NCBI GenBank assembly: GCA_946499275.1
Contig: CAMMRL010000012.1
Span: 1 to 56,386 of the forward strand
Origin: an uncultured Clostridia bacterium
GTDB lineage: Bacteria; Bacillota; Clostridia; Oscillospirales; Acutalibacteraceae
DNA: 56,386 bases
Direction: 5' to 3'
Position numbers and translations under genes: made by a program
Shown: piece by piece, positions 1-7,965 of the stretch
Layout of the letters: every line of letters begins with the position of its first letter
Position numbering within the stretch: the stretch's first letter is position 1
The notes under the pieces: model-generated
What the model was told of the DNA's origin: nothing
Seen by the model: the letters and a program-made list of their open reading frames with translations, nothing else
Databases searched by the model: none

Positions 1-5
1 TGAAA

Positions 6-582
6 CTACTGCACCAGCTTCCAGCCAATGGCTTCTTGTCTGGCAGATACAAAATTGGCATATAGTCCTTTTTGCTGAGTCAGTTCCGCATGAGTGTCTC
101 GCTGAACAATGTGAGCATTATTCAGCACAAGAATTTGGTCGGCGTTCCGAACACCTTTCAGCCGGTGGGCAATCATAAATAAACAGCGGCACCAGCATAT
201 TTGAGGTCATTTCCGGCAGGAGGTGGGCAAACGGCACTTCCATACCTTCTATCCGGTCAACAATGATGCTTTTATAGTGGCCGGATGGGGTGTCCAAAAT
301 CGTTCCTATGGGAACCTTTGCGAGTTTTTCTACAACACGCTCCCGCAGATCCCGCAGCGTACTATACGACGCATTATAGGAAATTACTGTTGACAGGTTT
401 GAAAAAAGTATCTTCCCGCAATATCCTGCCAAAGCCACAAGACATACAGGCAGGTCTGCAGAAAATGCAGTTTCGACCGTTATCGAGGATGTATGGAGCG
501 CCGTCCAGCTTTGTGTGAAAGGACACTGCCGGTTAAACCAGAAAGGTAAGATTAAGTCTATAAGGAGGAAAAACAAAAACAA
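6..582 (-). pseudogene. Remnant of an ABC exporter (fused membrane/ATPase type)
   Basis: The minus strand encodes part of an exporter membrane domain, including LRDLRERVVEKLAKVPIG and the segment PSGHYKSIIVDRIEGMEVPF, which is the intracellular-loop signature of type IV ABC exporters. Near base 180 the reading frame changes and continues directly with IAHRLKGVRNADQILVL, the H-loop and C-terminal end of an exporter ATPase, ending at the stop at 6-8. Walker A, the signature motif and Walker B, as well as most of the membrane domain, are missing. The simplest reading is an internal deletion of several hundred codons plus a frame change. No function is expected. The first 130 or so bases of the reading frame match nothing I recognise and may be out of frame. 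Confidence 0.75.
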
Positions 583-610
583 TTCAAAACAAAGGAATGT
601 ATTGTATAAT
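583..610 (+). promoter_or_regulatory. Probable sigma-A promoter of the 700-1743 surface protein gene
   Basis: TTCAAA (583-588) and a perfect TATAAT (605-610) are separated by 16 bases, about 90 bases before the next start codon. The spacing and -10 are good and the -35 is weak. No operator is obvious. Confidence 0.45.
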
Positions 611-699
611 ACTTACAGAAATCAAATGACGCTTTTCCGGCTGTTGTTTGAGAGTATGGCGAATACAAAGGTGTAAAAATATGAAGGAGGATGATGTTT

Positions 700-1743
700 A
701 TGAAATCTGCAGGGAAATGTACGGCTTTGCTGGCGGCTCTGATGGTCGTAGCGGCCCTTCCGCTTTCGGCATCTGCGGCTGCGGCGAAGGTCCAACAAGT
801 GGGCGATTTGTCGGCCCGGTTCATTACCGATTTTGAAAGTCTGAGCGGGGCTACGGTGGACAGTTCCGCCGCGTTGAGCGGTAATCTGGCGGCGACGGGC
901 GCGGATTACGGTGTAAAGAGCGGTTATGGCGCCGATGATGGGAATGCGTTTGTGCTGGGCTTAGGAGATGCGTCCAAAGTTACAGAGGGGCTGTATAGCG
1001 AAGCAACCTATAACCCGCTGATGGACGAAAACGCCAAAATGGAGGGACTTTCCTCCGGTGCGACAGATTTCATTTATTATCTGAATGCCGGCGGCGAGCC
1101 GGAAGGCAGTGAAGCGGCGATGCAAATCGTAATCGGTGAGTACGATTATGACGAGAACGGGGAGCCCGTTATGCAGGCCAATCCGTCCACCGGCGCGGAA
1201 GAGAACGCAATCACTTATTGGATGCCAGCAGATGCGGTGGACACGGAGTATTATACGATGGCGGACGGAAGCAGTGAGTGGGTAAAGCACACCGGCACCT
1301 CTGGTAGCTATGTCCGGGTGGAAGCTGGCTTTAAAGGCTATGTGCGGATTCCACTTGAGATGTTTGATCCGGTTTGGTCGTCAAGGGATGTAAACGGCAA
1401 GTGGGATTTAAAAACGATTACGCGCGTATCTTTCTACTACGGCCTGTATCCCCGTCATGAAGAAGCCGGCTATGCGATTGCAATCGATAACATTGGTTTT
1501 GTCGGCGATTTCAAGGATGTGACGGAGCCGACGAAGGATGACGGCAACAGCACGACTGCCAATGGCAATAATACGACTGCTAATGGCAATAATACGACTG
1601 CCGGTGGTGATGCGACAAATAATCCGTCCACTGGTGAATCGGGAAAACCGGTTGCTTTGTCTCTGTTTGCTGTGCTTGGCGCGGCGGTAATTGGCGGTTA
1701 TATGGTCAGAAAACGAACTCACAAACAGGTCAAAATTGGATAA
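700..1743 (+). CDS. Wall-anchored carbohydrate-binding-like surface protein (NPSTG signal)
   Basis: A 347-residue secreted protein. It has a signal peptide (KSAGK then a hydrophobic stretch ending ASA), a beta-rich domain of about 240 residues, a linker of repeated NGNNTTA units, then NPSTG at residue 308 followed by a hydrophobic segment and VRKR. That tail has the sortase layout, so covalent wall attachment is likely. The domain shares the pattern ATDFIYYL ... FKGYVRIPLEMF ... AIAIDNIGFVGDF with the protein at 23898-25121, so the two are paralogues; the fold resembles jelly-roll carbohydrate-binding modules, which is inference. The start is ATG 700, nine bases after AAGGAGG (684-690); ATGs at 691 and 694 sit too close to that site. 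The stop codon lies inside the downstream terminator stem. Confidence 0.8.
   Translation: MKSAGKCTALLAALMVVAALPLSASAAAAKVQQVGDLSARFITDFESLSGATVDSSAALSGNLAATGADYGVKSGYGADDGNAFVLGLGDASKVTEGLYSEATYNPLMDENAKMEGLSSGATDFIYYLNAGGEPEGSEAAMQIVIGEYDYDENGEPVMQANPSTGAEENAITYWMPADAVDTEYYTMADGSSEWVKHTGTSGSYVRVEAGFKGYVRIPLEMFDPVWSSRDVNGKWDLKTITRVSFYYGLYPRHEEAGYAIAIDNIGFVGDFKDVTEPTKDDGNSTTANGNNTTANGNNTTAGGDATNNPSTGESGKPVALSLFAVLGAAVIGGYMVRKRTHKQVKIG
1540..1602 (+). repeat. Three tandem 21-bp units in the surface protein linker
   Basis: Units at 1540-1560 (degenerate), 1561-1581 and 1582-1602 each encode a version of NGNNTTA. The last two differ only at the final base. This is a length-variable linker of the kind found before wall-anchor signals. 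Confidence 0.75.
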
Positions 1744-1791
1744 TGAAAAAGCCGAGCTCGTCAGAGTTCGGCTTTTTCATTATCCAATTTT
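1732..1791 (+). terminator. Very long perfect inverted repeat, likely bidirectional terminator
   Basis: Arms 1732-1755 and 1768-1791 are perfectly complementary over 24 bp around a 12-base loop. The core reads AAAAAGCCGA ... TCGGCTTTTT, so either strand gives a GC stem followed by a T-run. The left arm contains the last codons and stop of the surface protein gene. Confidence 0.8.
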
Positions 1792-1989
1792 GTTATAGTC
1801 TGTCAAATGCAAATAGCAAAATATTCAATACCATAATTTTCAAGTTAAAAAAATCAAAAATTATGGATAAAATAGAAAATGTCAGATTAAAACAAGCCGA
1901 TAGTCGAGATAAAACAATGACCTCAGGATTTATTTGCTGTATTATTTTGATAGAAGAGCAGACAGAGACAAGAAAAAAGTAGTCAAGAT

Positions 1990-2018
1990 TTGCTTCTACT
2001 TAAAAACGGGGTTATACA
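1990..2018 (+). promoter_or_regulatory. Candidate promoter of the AraC-type regulator
   Basis: TTGCTT (1990-1995), a 17-base spacer and TATACA (2013-2018) lie about 80 bases before the regulator start. The rest of the gap 1792-2097 is AT-rich and shows no convincing gene. Confidence 0.4.
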
Positions 2019-2097
2019 ATCGTGGAAATACCGGTCGGAAAATCCCGCTTAAAACGACAACGGCGCGGAATATCTGGTGGAAAGAGGGAGGAAACGT

Positions 2098-3021
2098 ATG
2101 GATATTTCGTCTTCAGCCGGGAGACAATTCGAATTTGAGAACGCCTATTGGGGGAAACCGAAAAAATGCCGGTTTGTTAACCTGTATCAGGTTGGCGAAA
2201 TCGGATGTGAGGGTGATTTTAAAATTGTCGAGCATTTGCAGATCTGTCATGAGATCACCTATGTCATTTCCGGGGAGGGGTATGTATATACCGATTCCCG
2301 TGCCGTTAAGGCTTCGGCAGGGGATGTTTTTCTGACCCGGAAGGGACAGATGCACGCAATACAGGCGGATAAGCAGTCCGTCATGCGGTATTATTATCTG
2401 GCGTTCGACTTCAATTCTGAGGTGGATTCCAAGCCGTACAGCTTTATTAAGGATCTGTTTCTGCTTCGGGACGATCTGATGGAAAAGGACACGCTGGAAA
2501 TCGACAAACCCTTTTCCCGTTTAATCAGCGAACTGTATTATATGTCCGATTTTTCCAACGAAATGATTAACTCGTATATCGAACAGATTCTCCTTCTGGT
2601 ATGCCGGCTGTTTCTGCACAGGGATACGGCGAAGTATACGCCGATCAAATCCATCAAGCTGGTAGGATATACCGTGTACGCGGTGCTTCGCTATATCAAT
2701 GAAAACATCTACAGCATTGAGAGCATCAATACCATGGCCAGGGATCTCGGATATTGCGACAGTTACTTGTCCCGTATTTTCAAAAAACGGATGGGGATGA
2801 CGCTGCAGTCTTATATTACCATGAAAAAGATGGAAAAGGCGGTGGAAATGATTGAACAGGATGATTTCACTATCACCGAAATCGCTATCCGCCTTCATTT
2901 CGAATCGCTGCAGTCCTTCAGCAAATCCTTTAAAAGGACTCTAGGAATTTCTCCGCTGGAATATAAGAGGGAATATCAGAAAAAGAAAAGTGATACGCCG
3001 GGAAAAGCCGCAGCGGAATAA
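2098..3021 (+). CDS. AraC/XylS-family transcriptional regulator
   Basis: A 307-residue regulator. The N-terminal cupin-like sensor (CHEITYVISGEGYVYT ... AGDVFLTRKGQMH) probably binds a sugar or related ligand. The C-terminal part is the AraC double helix-turn-helix: SINTMARDLGYCDSYLSRIFKKRMG followed by the second helix pair FTITEIAIRLHF.S.QSFSKSFKRTLGISPLEYKRE. The start is ATG 2098 because GGAGG (2087-2091) lies six bases upstream; an in-frame codon at 2077 has no ribosome site. It stands directly before the solute-binding protein and permease genes on the same strand, the usual arrangement for a ligand-responsive activator of a sugar-uptake operon. The target and ligand are not shown by the sequence. 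Confidence 0.9.
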   Translation: MDISSSAGRQFEFENAYWGKPKKCRFVNLYQVGEIGCEGDFKIVEHLQICHEITYVISGEGYVYTDSRAVKASAGDVFLTRKGQMHAIQADKQSVMRYYYLAFDFNSEVDSKPYSFIKDLFLLRDDLMEKDTLEIDKPFSRLISELYYMSDFSNEMINSYIEQILLLVCRLFLHRDTAKYTPIKSIKLVGYTVYAVLRYINENIYSIESINTMARDLGYCDSYLSRIFKKRMGMTLQSYITMKKMEKAVEMIEQDDFTITEIAIRLHFESLQSFSKSFKRTLGISPLEYKREYQKKKSDTPGKAAAE

Positions 3022-3151
3022 ACCGGAGTGCATATCGGGCGTACGAGCACCTGATTAAATTTGTCCTTTTCGTAGCCCGTTTTCCACCCCATCCGTACAG
3101 AGCAAAAACTTTTAATAGGATCTTTGTATTATTTGGAAATGAGGGAATCCT

Positions 3152-6046
3152 ATGCGCTTTCAGTCACTCAGAAAAATGCTGTGTCTTTGCATGGCAGGTA
3201 TGCTGCTATTGCCTGTTCCGGTTGCGGCTTCTCAGGCTGCGGAAAAATCCGAACCCGCCGAAACCCGGTCGGAGAGTTCGGAAAGCGCAGCGGTCACCCA
3301 GGCAAGCGGTTTTCTCGCCTATTGGAATCAGTATCCCGATGCGTCGTTCGCCGACGGAGAGATTGCCCTGACAGCGGAAGAGGCTCTTCTCAACGGCGGA
3401 TCGATAACCCGGATGGAAGGCCGGAATTGTTTGCTGCTTGTCTCCGGGAACTATGCCGAATGGACGGTCGAAGCGCCGCGGGATGCGTTTTATCGGGTGA
3501 GTCTCGATTACTGTGCGGTGGAGAACGGACTGTTTGATCTGGAGATCGGGGTACAGATTGATGGAAGCACGCCGTTTTCGGGCGCGGATTACATAGCGTT
3601 GAAGCGCACCTGGGTGGACGACGGGGAAATCTATCAGGGGACTAATGGCAATGAGATCGCGCCCGACCAGAAGGAAATCCGAAAATGGCGGAGCACTTTT
3701 CTGGAGGATTATTCCGGCACCTATAACGGCGAGATCGCTCTGTATTTATCCAAGGGAACGCATACGATCCGGCTGACGGCTCAGACGAGCGTCGCTCTGG
3801 ACAGGATCACACTGACTGGTGGGAAGACAGTCCCTTCTTATGAGCAGGTCAGCAGAGAATATACGGAAGCGGGATATGAAAAGGCCGGAACGGTTAGCAT
3901 CAAGACGCAGGCGGAGCTGGCGTATGAAAAATCGGATTCCACCATTATCCCGGTATACGATTCCACCAGCGCCGCCACCGAAAGTGCGGACGGCAGTGTC
4001 AACCGGGCGGGATATGTATGCCGGAACACTATTGGCCAGTCCCGCTGGGCAGAGCCGGGGATGTGGATATCTTATCGCTTCACCGTTCCGAAGGACGGCC
4101 TGTATAAACTAGAGATGCGAACCAAACAGAACGCCAATGTCGGGATGGCATCGCTGCGGGATATCTGGATTGACGGAGAACTGCCGTTTGCCGAGGCAAG
4201 GGGCTTTGTTTTTCCCTACAGCGCTGGCTGGAAGATTACGGTGTTTGGTGAAAGCGAGGAAGAGCCGTACTGGATTTATCTTACTGCGGGTGAGCACGAG
4301 GTCCGTTTTACCGCCACGCTGGACGCCTTTTCCGAAGTACTGACCGGGATGGACGAGGTTAACCGGACTTTGACACAGCTTTACCGGCGTATCGTGATGG
4401 TCACGGGCATTTCGCCGGATGCCAACCGGGATTATATGCTGGATGCGGAAGTCCCTGGTCTGATGGACAGCCTGACCGCCTGCCGGGATGAGTTGCATCG
4501 ACTGGCTTCCCAATACCTCGAAATCACCGGCGGAGGAATCGGGCAGGTTTCCATTGTAAAAAGCAATATTACACAACTTTCCGATTTTCTGGAGAATCCG
4601 GACACGATTCCTTCCCGACTTTCTACGTTCCAGTCGAATATCAGCTCGCTTTCCGATTGGTTAATTGCAGTATCCAGCCAGTCGCTGGAGATTGATTACT
4701 TTGTCTTTTCCGGTGACGAGACGGAGCCGCTTAACGCCAATACATCCCTGATTAGTCGTTTTGTGTTCGGCGTAAAGCGGTATATCGCCTCCTATATCCA
4801 TGATTACGACGCGATTAGCGACGGCGCTGTTTCCGGCAGCAGTATCAGTGTGTGGTTCGGCGGGAGCCGGGATCAGGCGGAGATTGTTCAAGACCTGCTG
4901 GAATCGGAATTCACACCAAAAACCGGTATTTCTGTTAGTCTGAGCCTGGTATATCAGGGTTATATCGAATCTATTCTGGCTGGACAAAACCCGGACGTCG
5001 CGCTGGAGGTGGCGCGGAGTTATCCGGTCAATCTAGCATGCCGTGACGCAGTGATCGGGCTGTCCGGTTTTGATACTTATGAAGAAGTTGCGTCCCGGTT
5101 TACGCAGGATGCGACCGTGCCTTACAGCTATAAAGGGGAAGTTTACGGACTTCCGGCCACGCAAGCGTATTTCATGTTCTTCTATCGTACGGATATTCTG
5201 GAAGAACTGGGGCTGAAAGCGCCGGACACCTGGGATGAATTTTATGAGATGGTTCCCACGCTGGAACGTAATAATTACGAGATCGGAATGCCTTACACGA
5301 CCCTTACTGTGGCGGGTGCCGCACAGGGGGGGATCGGTGCGCTGAATATGTATGCGACACTGCTGCTGCAAAAGGGAGGTTTCTTTTATCAGAAGGATAT
5401 GACTGCGAGCGGTCTGGATAGCGAGGAGGCCTATCAGGCATTTGTGGATTGGACGGAGCTGTATACTACCTACGGCCTGCCGGTTACCTATAACCTGGTC
5501 ACCCGGTTTCGCAGTGGTACGCTGCCGGTGTTTATCGCTCCGTACTCCACCTTCAACACCTTGATGGGGGCGGCTCCTGAAATCCGGGGACTGTGGGATA
5601 TGAGTCCGGTTCCCGGTACTGTGCAGGAGGACGGCAGCGTGGATCGTTCCACCGGCGCGTCCGGTACCGCCAATGTGATTTTCCAGGGCTGTTCCGATCC
5701 GCAGGCCTGTTGGGATTTTCTCGACTGGTGGACATCCGAGGATGTGCAGTACAGCTATTCCATGAGCCTGGAAGCGTTGATGGGACAGGCGGCGCGCTCG
5801 ACAACGGCCACCATCGCCGCTTTTGACCGGTTGGATTGGGGCGAGGATACCCTCCGGGCGCTCCAGACTCAGCGGGAAAGCGTTGTGGAGATTATGGAAA
5901 CTCCAGCAAGCTATGTTGTGTCCCGTTCGCTGGATAATGCATTCCGTTCCGTCGTGCTTAACGGCAAAAATTCTAGAGAAAGGTTTGAGCAGGAGGTCCT
6001 GGCCATTAACGAAGAAATGGCCAGAAAGCAGAAGGAATTCGATTAA
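3152..6046 (+). CDS. Solute-binding protein with N-terminal carbohydrate-binding-like modules
   Basis: A 964-residue exported protein. A signal peptide (about 1-26) precedes two beta-sandwich segments (about 45-225 and 235-425) with motifs such as YAEWTVEAPRDAFYRVSLDY and GTHTIRLTAQTSVALDRITLTG, typical of sugar-binding jelly rolls. A helical linker follows, then from about residue 563 a family-1 ABC solute-binding domain (VWFGGSRDQAEIV, QNPDVALEVA, VYGLPATQAYFMFFYRTDILEELGL, PDTWDEFYE). No lipobox cysteine is visible, so it is not a classical lipoprotein; how it is held at the cell is unclear. Ordinary sugar-binding proteins are about 430 residues, so this is more than twice the normal size. 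The start is ATG 3152, with GAGGGA five bases upstream. It is the first gene of the transport operon. Confidence 0.88.
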   Translation: MRFQSLRKMLCLCMAGMLLLPVPVAASQAAEKSEPAETRSESSESAAVTQASGFLAYWNQYPDASFADGEIALTAEEALLNGGSITRMEGRNCLLLVSGNYAEWTVEAPRDAFYRVSLDYCAVENGLFDLEIGVQIDGSTPFSGADYIALKRTWVDDGEIYQGTNGNEIAPDQKEIRKWRSTFLEDYSGTYNGEIALYLSKGTHTIRLTAQTSVALDRITLTGGKTVPSYEQVSREYTEAGYEKAGTVSIKTQAELAYEKSDSTIIPVYDSTSAATESADGSVNRAGYVCRNTIGQSRWAEPGMWISYRFTVPKDGLYKLEMRTKQNANVGMASLRDIWIDGELPFAEARGFVFPYSAGWKITVFGESEEEPYWIYLTAGEHEVRFTATLDAFSEVLTGMDEVNRTLTQLYRRIVMVTGISPDANRDYMLDAEVPGLMDSLTACRDELHRLASQYLEITGGGIGQVSIVKSNITQLSDFLENPDTIPSRLSTFQSNISSLSDWLIAVSSQSLEIDYFVFSGDETEPLNANTSLISRFVFGVKRYIASYIHDYDAISDGAVSGSSISVWFGGSRDQAEIVQDLLESEFTPKTGISVSLSLVYQGYIESILAGQNPDVALEVARSYPVNLACRDAVIGLSGFDTYEEVASRFTQDATVPYSYKGEVYGLPATQAYFMFFYRTDILEELGLKAPDTWDEFYEMVPTLERNNYEIGMPYTTLTVAGAAQGGIGALNMYATLLLQKGGFFYQKDMTASGLDSEEAYQAFVDWTELYTTYGLPVTYNLVTRFRSGTLPVFIAPYSTFNTLMGAAPEIRGLWDMSPVPGTVQEDGSVDRSTGASGTANVIFQGCSDPQACWDFLDWWTSEDVQYSYSMSLEALMGQAARSTTATIAAFDRLDWGEDTLRALQTQRESVVEIMETPASYVVSRSLDNAFRSVVLNGKNSRERFEQEVLAINEEMARKQKEFD

Positions 6047-6098
6047 AGGGATATGGCGGCATTCCCCCACATGCTTTGAACGAAAGAAGGTACGCACG

Positions 6099-7061
6099 GT
6101 GTCTATAGCGGGTACAGGTTCCTCAATAACGGGTCTGGGAGCCAAACGCGGCGCTTCGGAAAAAATACGGCAAACCCTACGGCAGGTCAAGCAGCACAAG
6201 ATGAGCTACGTTCTGGTCGCTCCCTATATGCTCTTCTTCATTATTTTCATGGTAATCCCGGTCTGTATTTCCATCGGCCTGAGCTTTACGAACTTCAACA
6301 TGCTCAAGGTGACGGAATTCGTGGGGCTTTCCAATTATAAGCGGTTGTTCCTGGAGGATAAGGTGTTTGTCACCGTGTTGAAAAACACGCTGGTTTTTGC
6401 CGTTTTTACCGGCCCGGTCGGCTATTTTCTGTCCTTTGGGCTGGCATGGCTGATTAACGAGTTCGGTCGCGGGATGCGTACCCTGCTGACATTCCTCTTT
6501 TACGCGCCCGCGCTCTCCAGCAATCTGTATTTTATGTGGACGTATATTTTCAGCGGCGACGCTTACGGTATTGCCAATCAGATGCTGATGAGCATCGGCG
6601 TATTGCAGGAACCGATGCAGTGGCTGACGGACACCCGCACCATGATGGGGGTCCTGATCCTGATCCAGCTGTGGGCCAGTCTCGGGACCGCGTTTCTTTC
6701 CTTTATTGCAGGCTTCCAGAGTCTGGATCGTTCCCTGTTTGAGGCCGGCGCGATCGACGGAATCCGAAACCGCTGGCAGGAGGTATGGTACATATCGATT
6801 CCACAGATGGCGCCGCAGTTACTTTTCGGTGCGGTTATGCAGATCAGTTCGGCGTTCAGTGTCAGCACGATCATTATGTCACTGGCCGGATGGCCAACTA
6901 CCGAATATAAAGCGGACACCATTGTTACCTACATGCTGGATATGGGAAATACCCGTTATGAAGTGGGGTATGCCTGCGCAATTGCGGTGTTTCTGTTCGC
7001 TCTGATGCTGTTTACCAATAACGTGATATCCCGTATGCTGCGAAAATACAGCAAGGATTGA
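6099..7061 (+). CDS. Sugar ABC transporter permease, MalF-type
   Basis: A 320-residue inner-membrane permease with about six hydrophobic segments. It begins with the typical VLVAPYMLFFIIFMVIPV first helix and carries the ATPase-contact EAA loop FEAGAIDGIRNRWQEVWYISIPQM. It should form a heterodimer with the next gene and import the ligand brought by the upstream binding protein. I chose GTG 6099: AGAAGG ends eight bases earlier, and the in-frame sequence upstream overlaps the previous gene. A basic cytoplasmic N-terminus (AKRGASEKIRQTLRQVKQHK) precedes helix 1. It is separated from the following permease by only ten bases. Confidence 0.9.
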   Translation: MSIAGTGSSITGLGAKRGASEKIRQTLRQVKQHKMSYVLVAPYMLFFIIFMVIPVCISIGLSFTNFNMLKVTEFVGLSNYKRLFLEDKVFVTVLKNTLVFAVFTGPVGYFLSFGLAWLINEFGRGMRTLLTFLFYAPALSSNLYFMWTYIFSGDAYGIANQMLMSIGVLQEPMQWLTDTRTMMGVLILIQLWASLGTAFLSFIAGFQSLDRSLFEAGAIDGIRNRWQEVWYISIPQMAPQLLFGAVMQISSAFSVSTIIMSLAGWPTTEYKADTIVTYMLDMGNTRYEVGYACAIAVFLFALMLFTNNVISRMLRKYSKD

Positions 7062-7071
7062 GGTGGGACCC

Positions 7072-7926
7072 ATGCTGAAGAAAAAACTGAACCGTTCTAT
7101 TGGCGGGACGATCGCCCTGTTCGTGTTGCTGGCGCTGGTGGGACTCTATACCTCCCTTCCGCTGTTTTATACCGTCAGCAACGCTTTCAAGCCGCTCGAT
7201 CAGCTCTATAAATTTCCGCCGCCGCTTTTTGTCGCCAATCCCACTACGGATAATTTTATCGAACTGATCCAGCTTTGTTCGGAATACCGCATTCCCCTCT
7301 CCCGGTACATTGTCAACAGCGTCTTTGTCAGCGTTGTATCGACGTTGGGAAACCTGGCGCTGGCGAGCATGGCGGCCTATCCGCTGGCGAAGCATACCTT
7401 TCCTGGGAAAAAGCTCATACAGAAAATGGTGGTCATGTCGCTGCTTTTCACCAGCGTGGTCACCTATATCCCGCAGTATGTCGTAATTGCCAAGATGGGG
7501 CTTCTCAATACACAATGGTCGGTCATCCTTCCCATGTTTATGATGCCGCTAGGGCTGTATCTGATGCAGAATTTTATTATGCTGCTGAACGATTCCATGC
7601 TGGAGGCCGCCCGGATTGATGGCGCCGGGGAGTTCCGTATCTATGCCTCCGTCGTGATGCCCAACTGCAAGCCAGCCTGGCTGACGCTGATTATTTTTGC
7701 CTTCCAGCAGGTTTGGAACAACAATGGGAACCTGTACATCTACAAGGAGGCGCAGAAGATGTTGCCGGCCCTTCTCAGTTCAGTAGCGGCCGGTTCCAGC
7801 AGCGTGGCGCGAGCCGGCGTAAGTGCGGCCGCTTCCCTGCTTATCCTTATTCCTCCGGCGCTGATTTTCCTGCTTTCGCAAAGCTCGGTGGTGGAGACCA
7901 TGAGCACTTCCGGTATGAAGGATTGA
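7072..7926 (+). CDS. Sugar ABC transporter permease, MalG-type
   Basis: A 284-residue permease, partner of the preceding gene. The family features are a first helix after a short basic N-terminus, SNAFKP in the extracellular loop, the central segment MAAYPLAKHTFPGKK, and the EAA loop MLEAARIDGAGEFRIYASVVMPNCKPA that docks on the ATPase. The start is ATG 7072, with AGGTGG five bases upstream; the GTG at 7063 overlaps that site. No ATPase gene follows, so a shared MsmX-like ATPase encoded elsewhere is inferred. Confidence 0.9.
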   Translation: MLKKKLNRSIGGTIALFVLLALVGLYTSLPLFYTVSNAFKPLDQLYKFPPPLFVANPTTDNFIELIQLCSEYRIPLSRYIVNSVFVSVVSTLGNLALASMAAYPLAKHTFPGKKLIQKMVVMSLLFTSVVTYIPQYVVIAKMGLLNTQWSVILPMFMMPLGLYLMQNFIMLLNDSMLEAARIDGAGEFRIYASVVMPNCKPAWLTLIIFAFQQVWNNNGNLYIYKEAQKMLPALLSSVAAGSSSVARAGVSAAASLLILIPPALIFLLSQSSVVETMSTSGMKD

Positions 7927-7965
7927 TATGCCGAGGGATTCCATAGATGCATAAGGAGGATTCCC

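Noticed and set aside
1743-2335. Two short frames between the surface gene and the AraC gene
   Set aside because: The first starts inside the terminator stem and the second overlaps the AraC start in another frame; neither has a ribosome site or family likeness.
5033-6199. Long open frame on the minus strand (388 codons)
   Set aside because: It lies wholly opposite the solute-binding protein gene, has no ribosome site and no protein-like pattern; it results from GC-rich third positions. The same holds for similar minus-strand frames at 8974-10203, 12368-13291 and 18649-19737.
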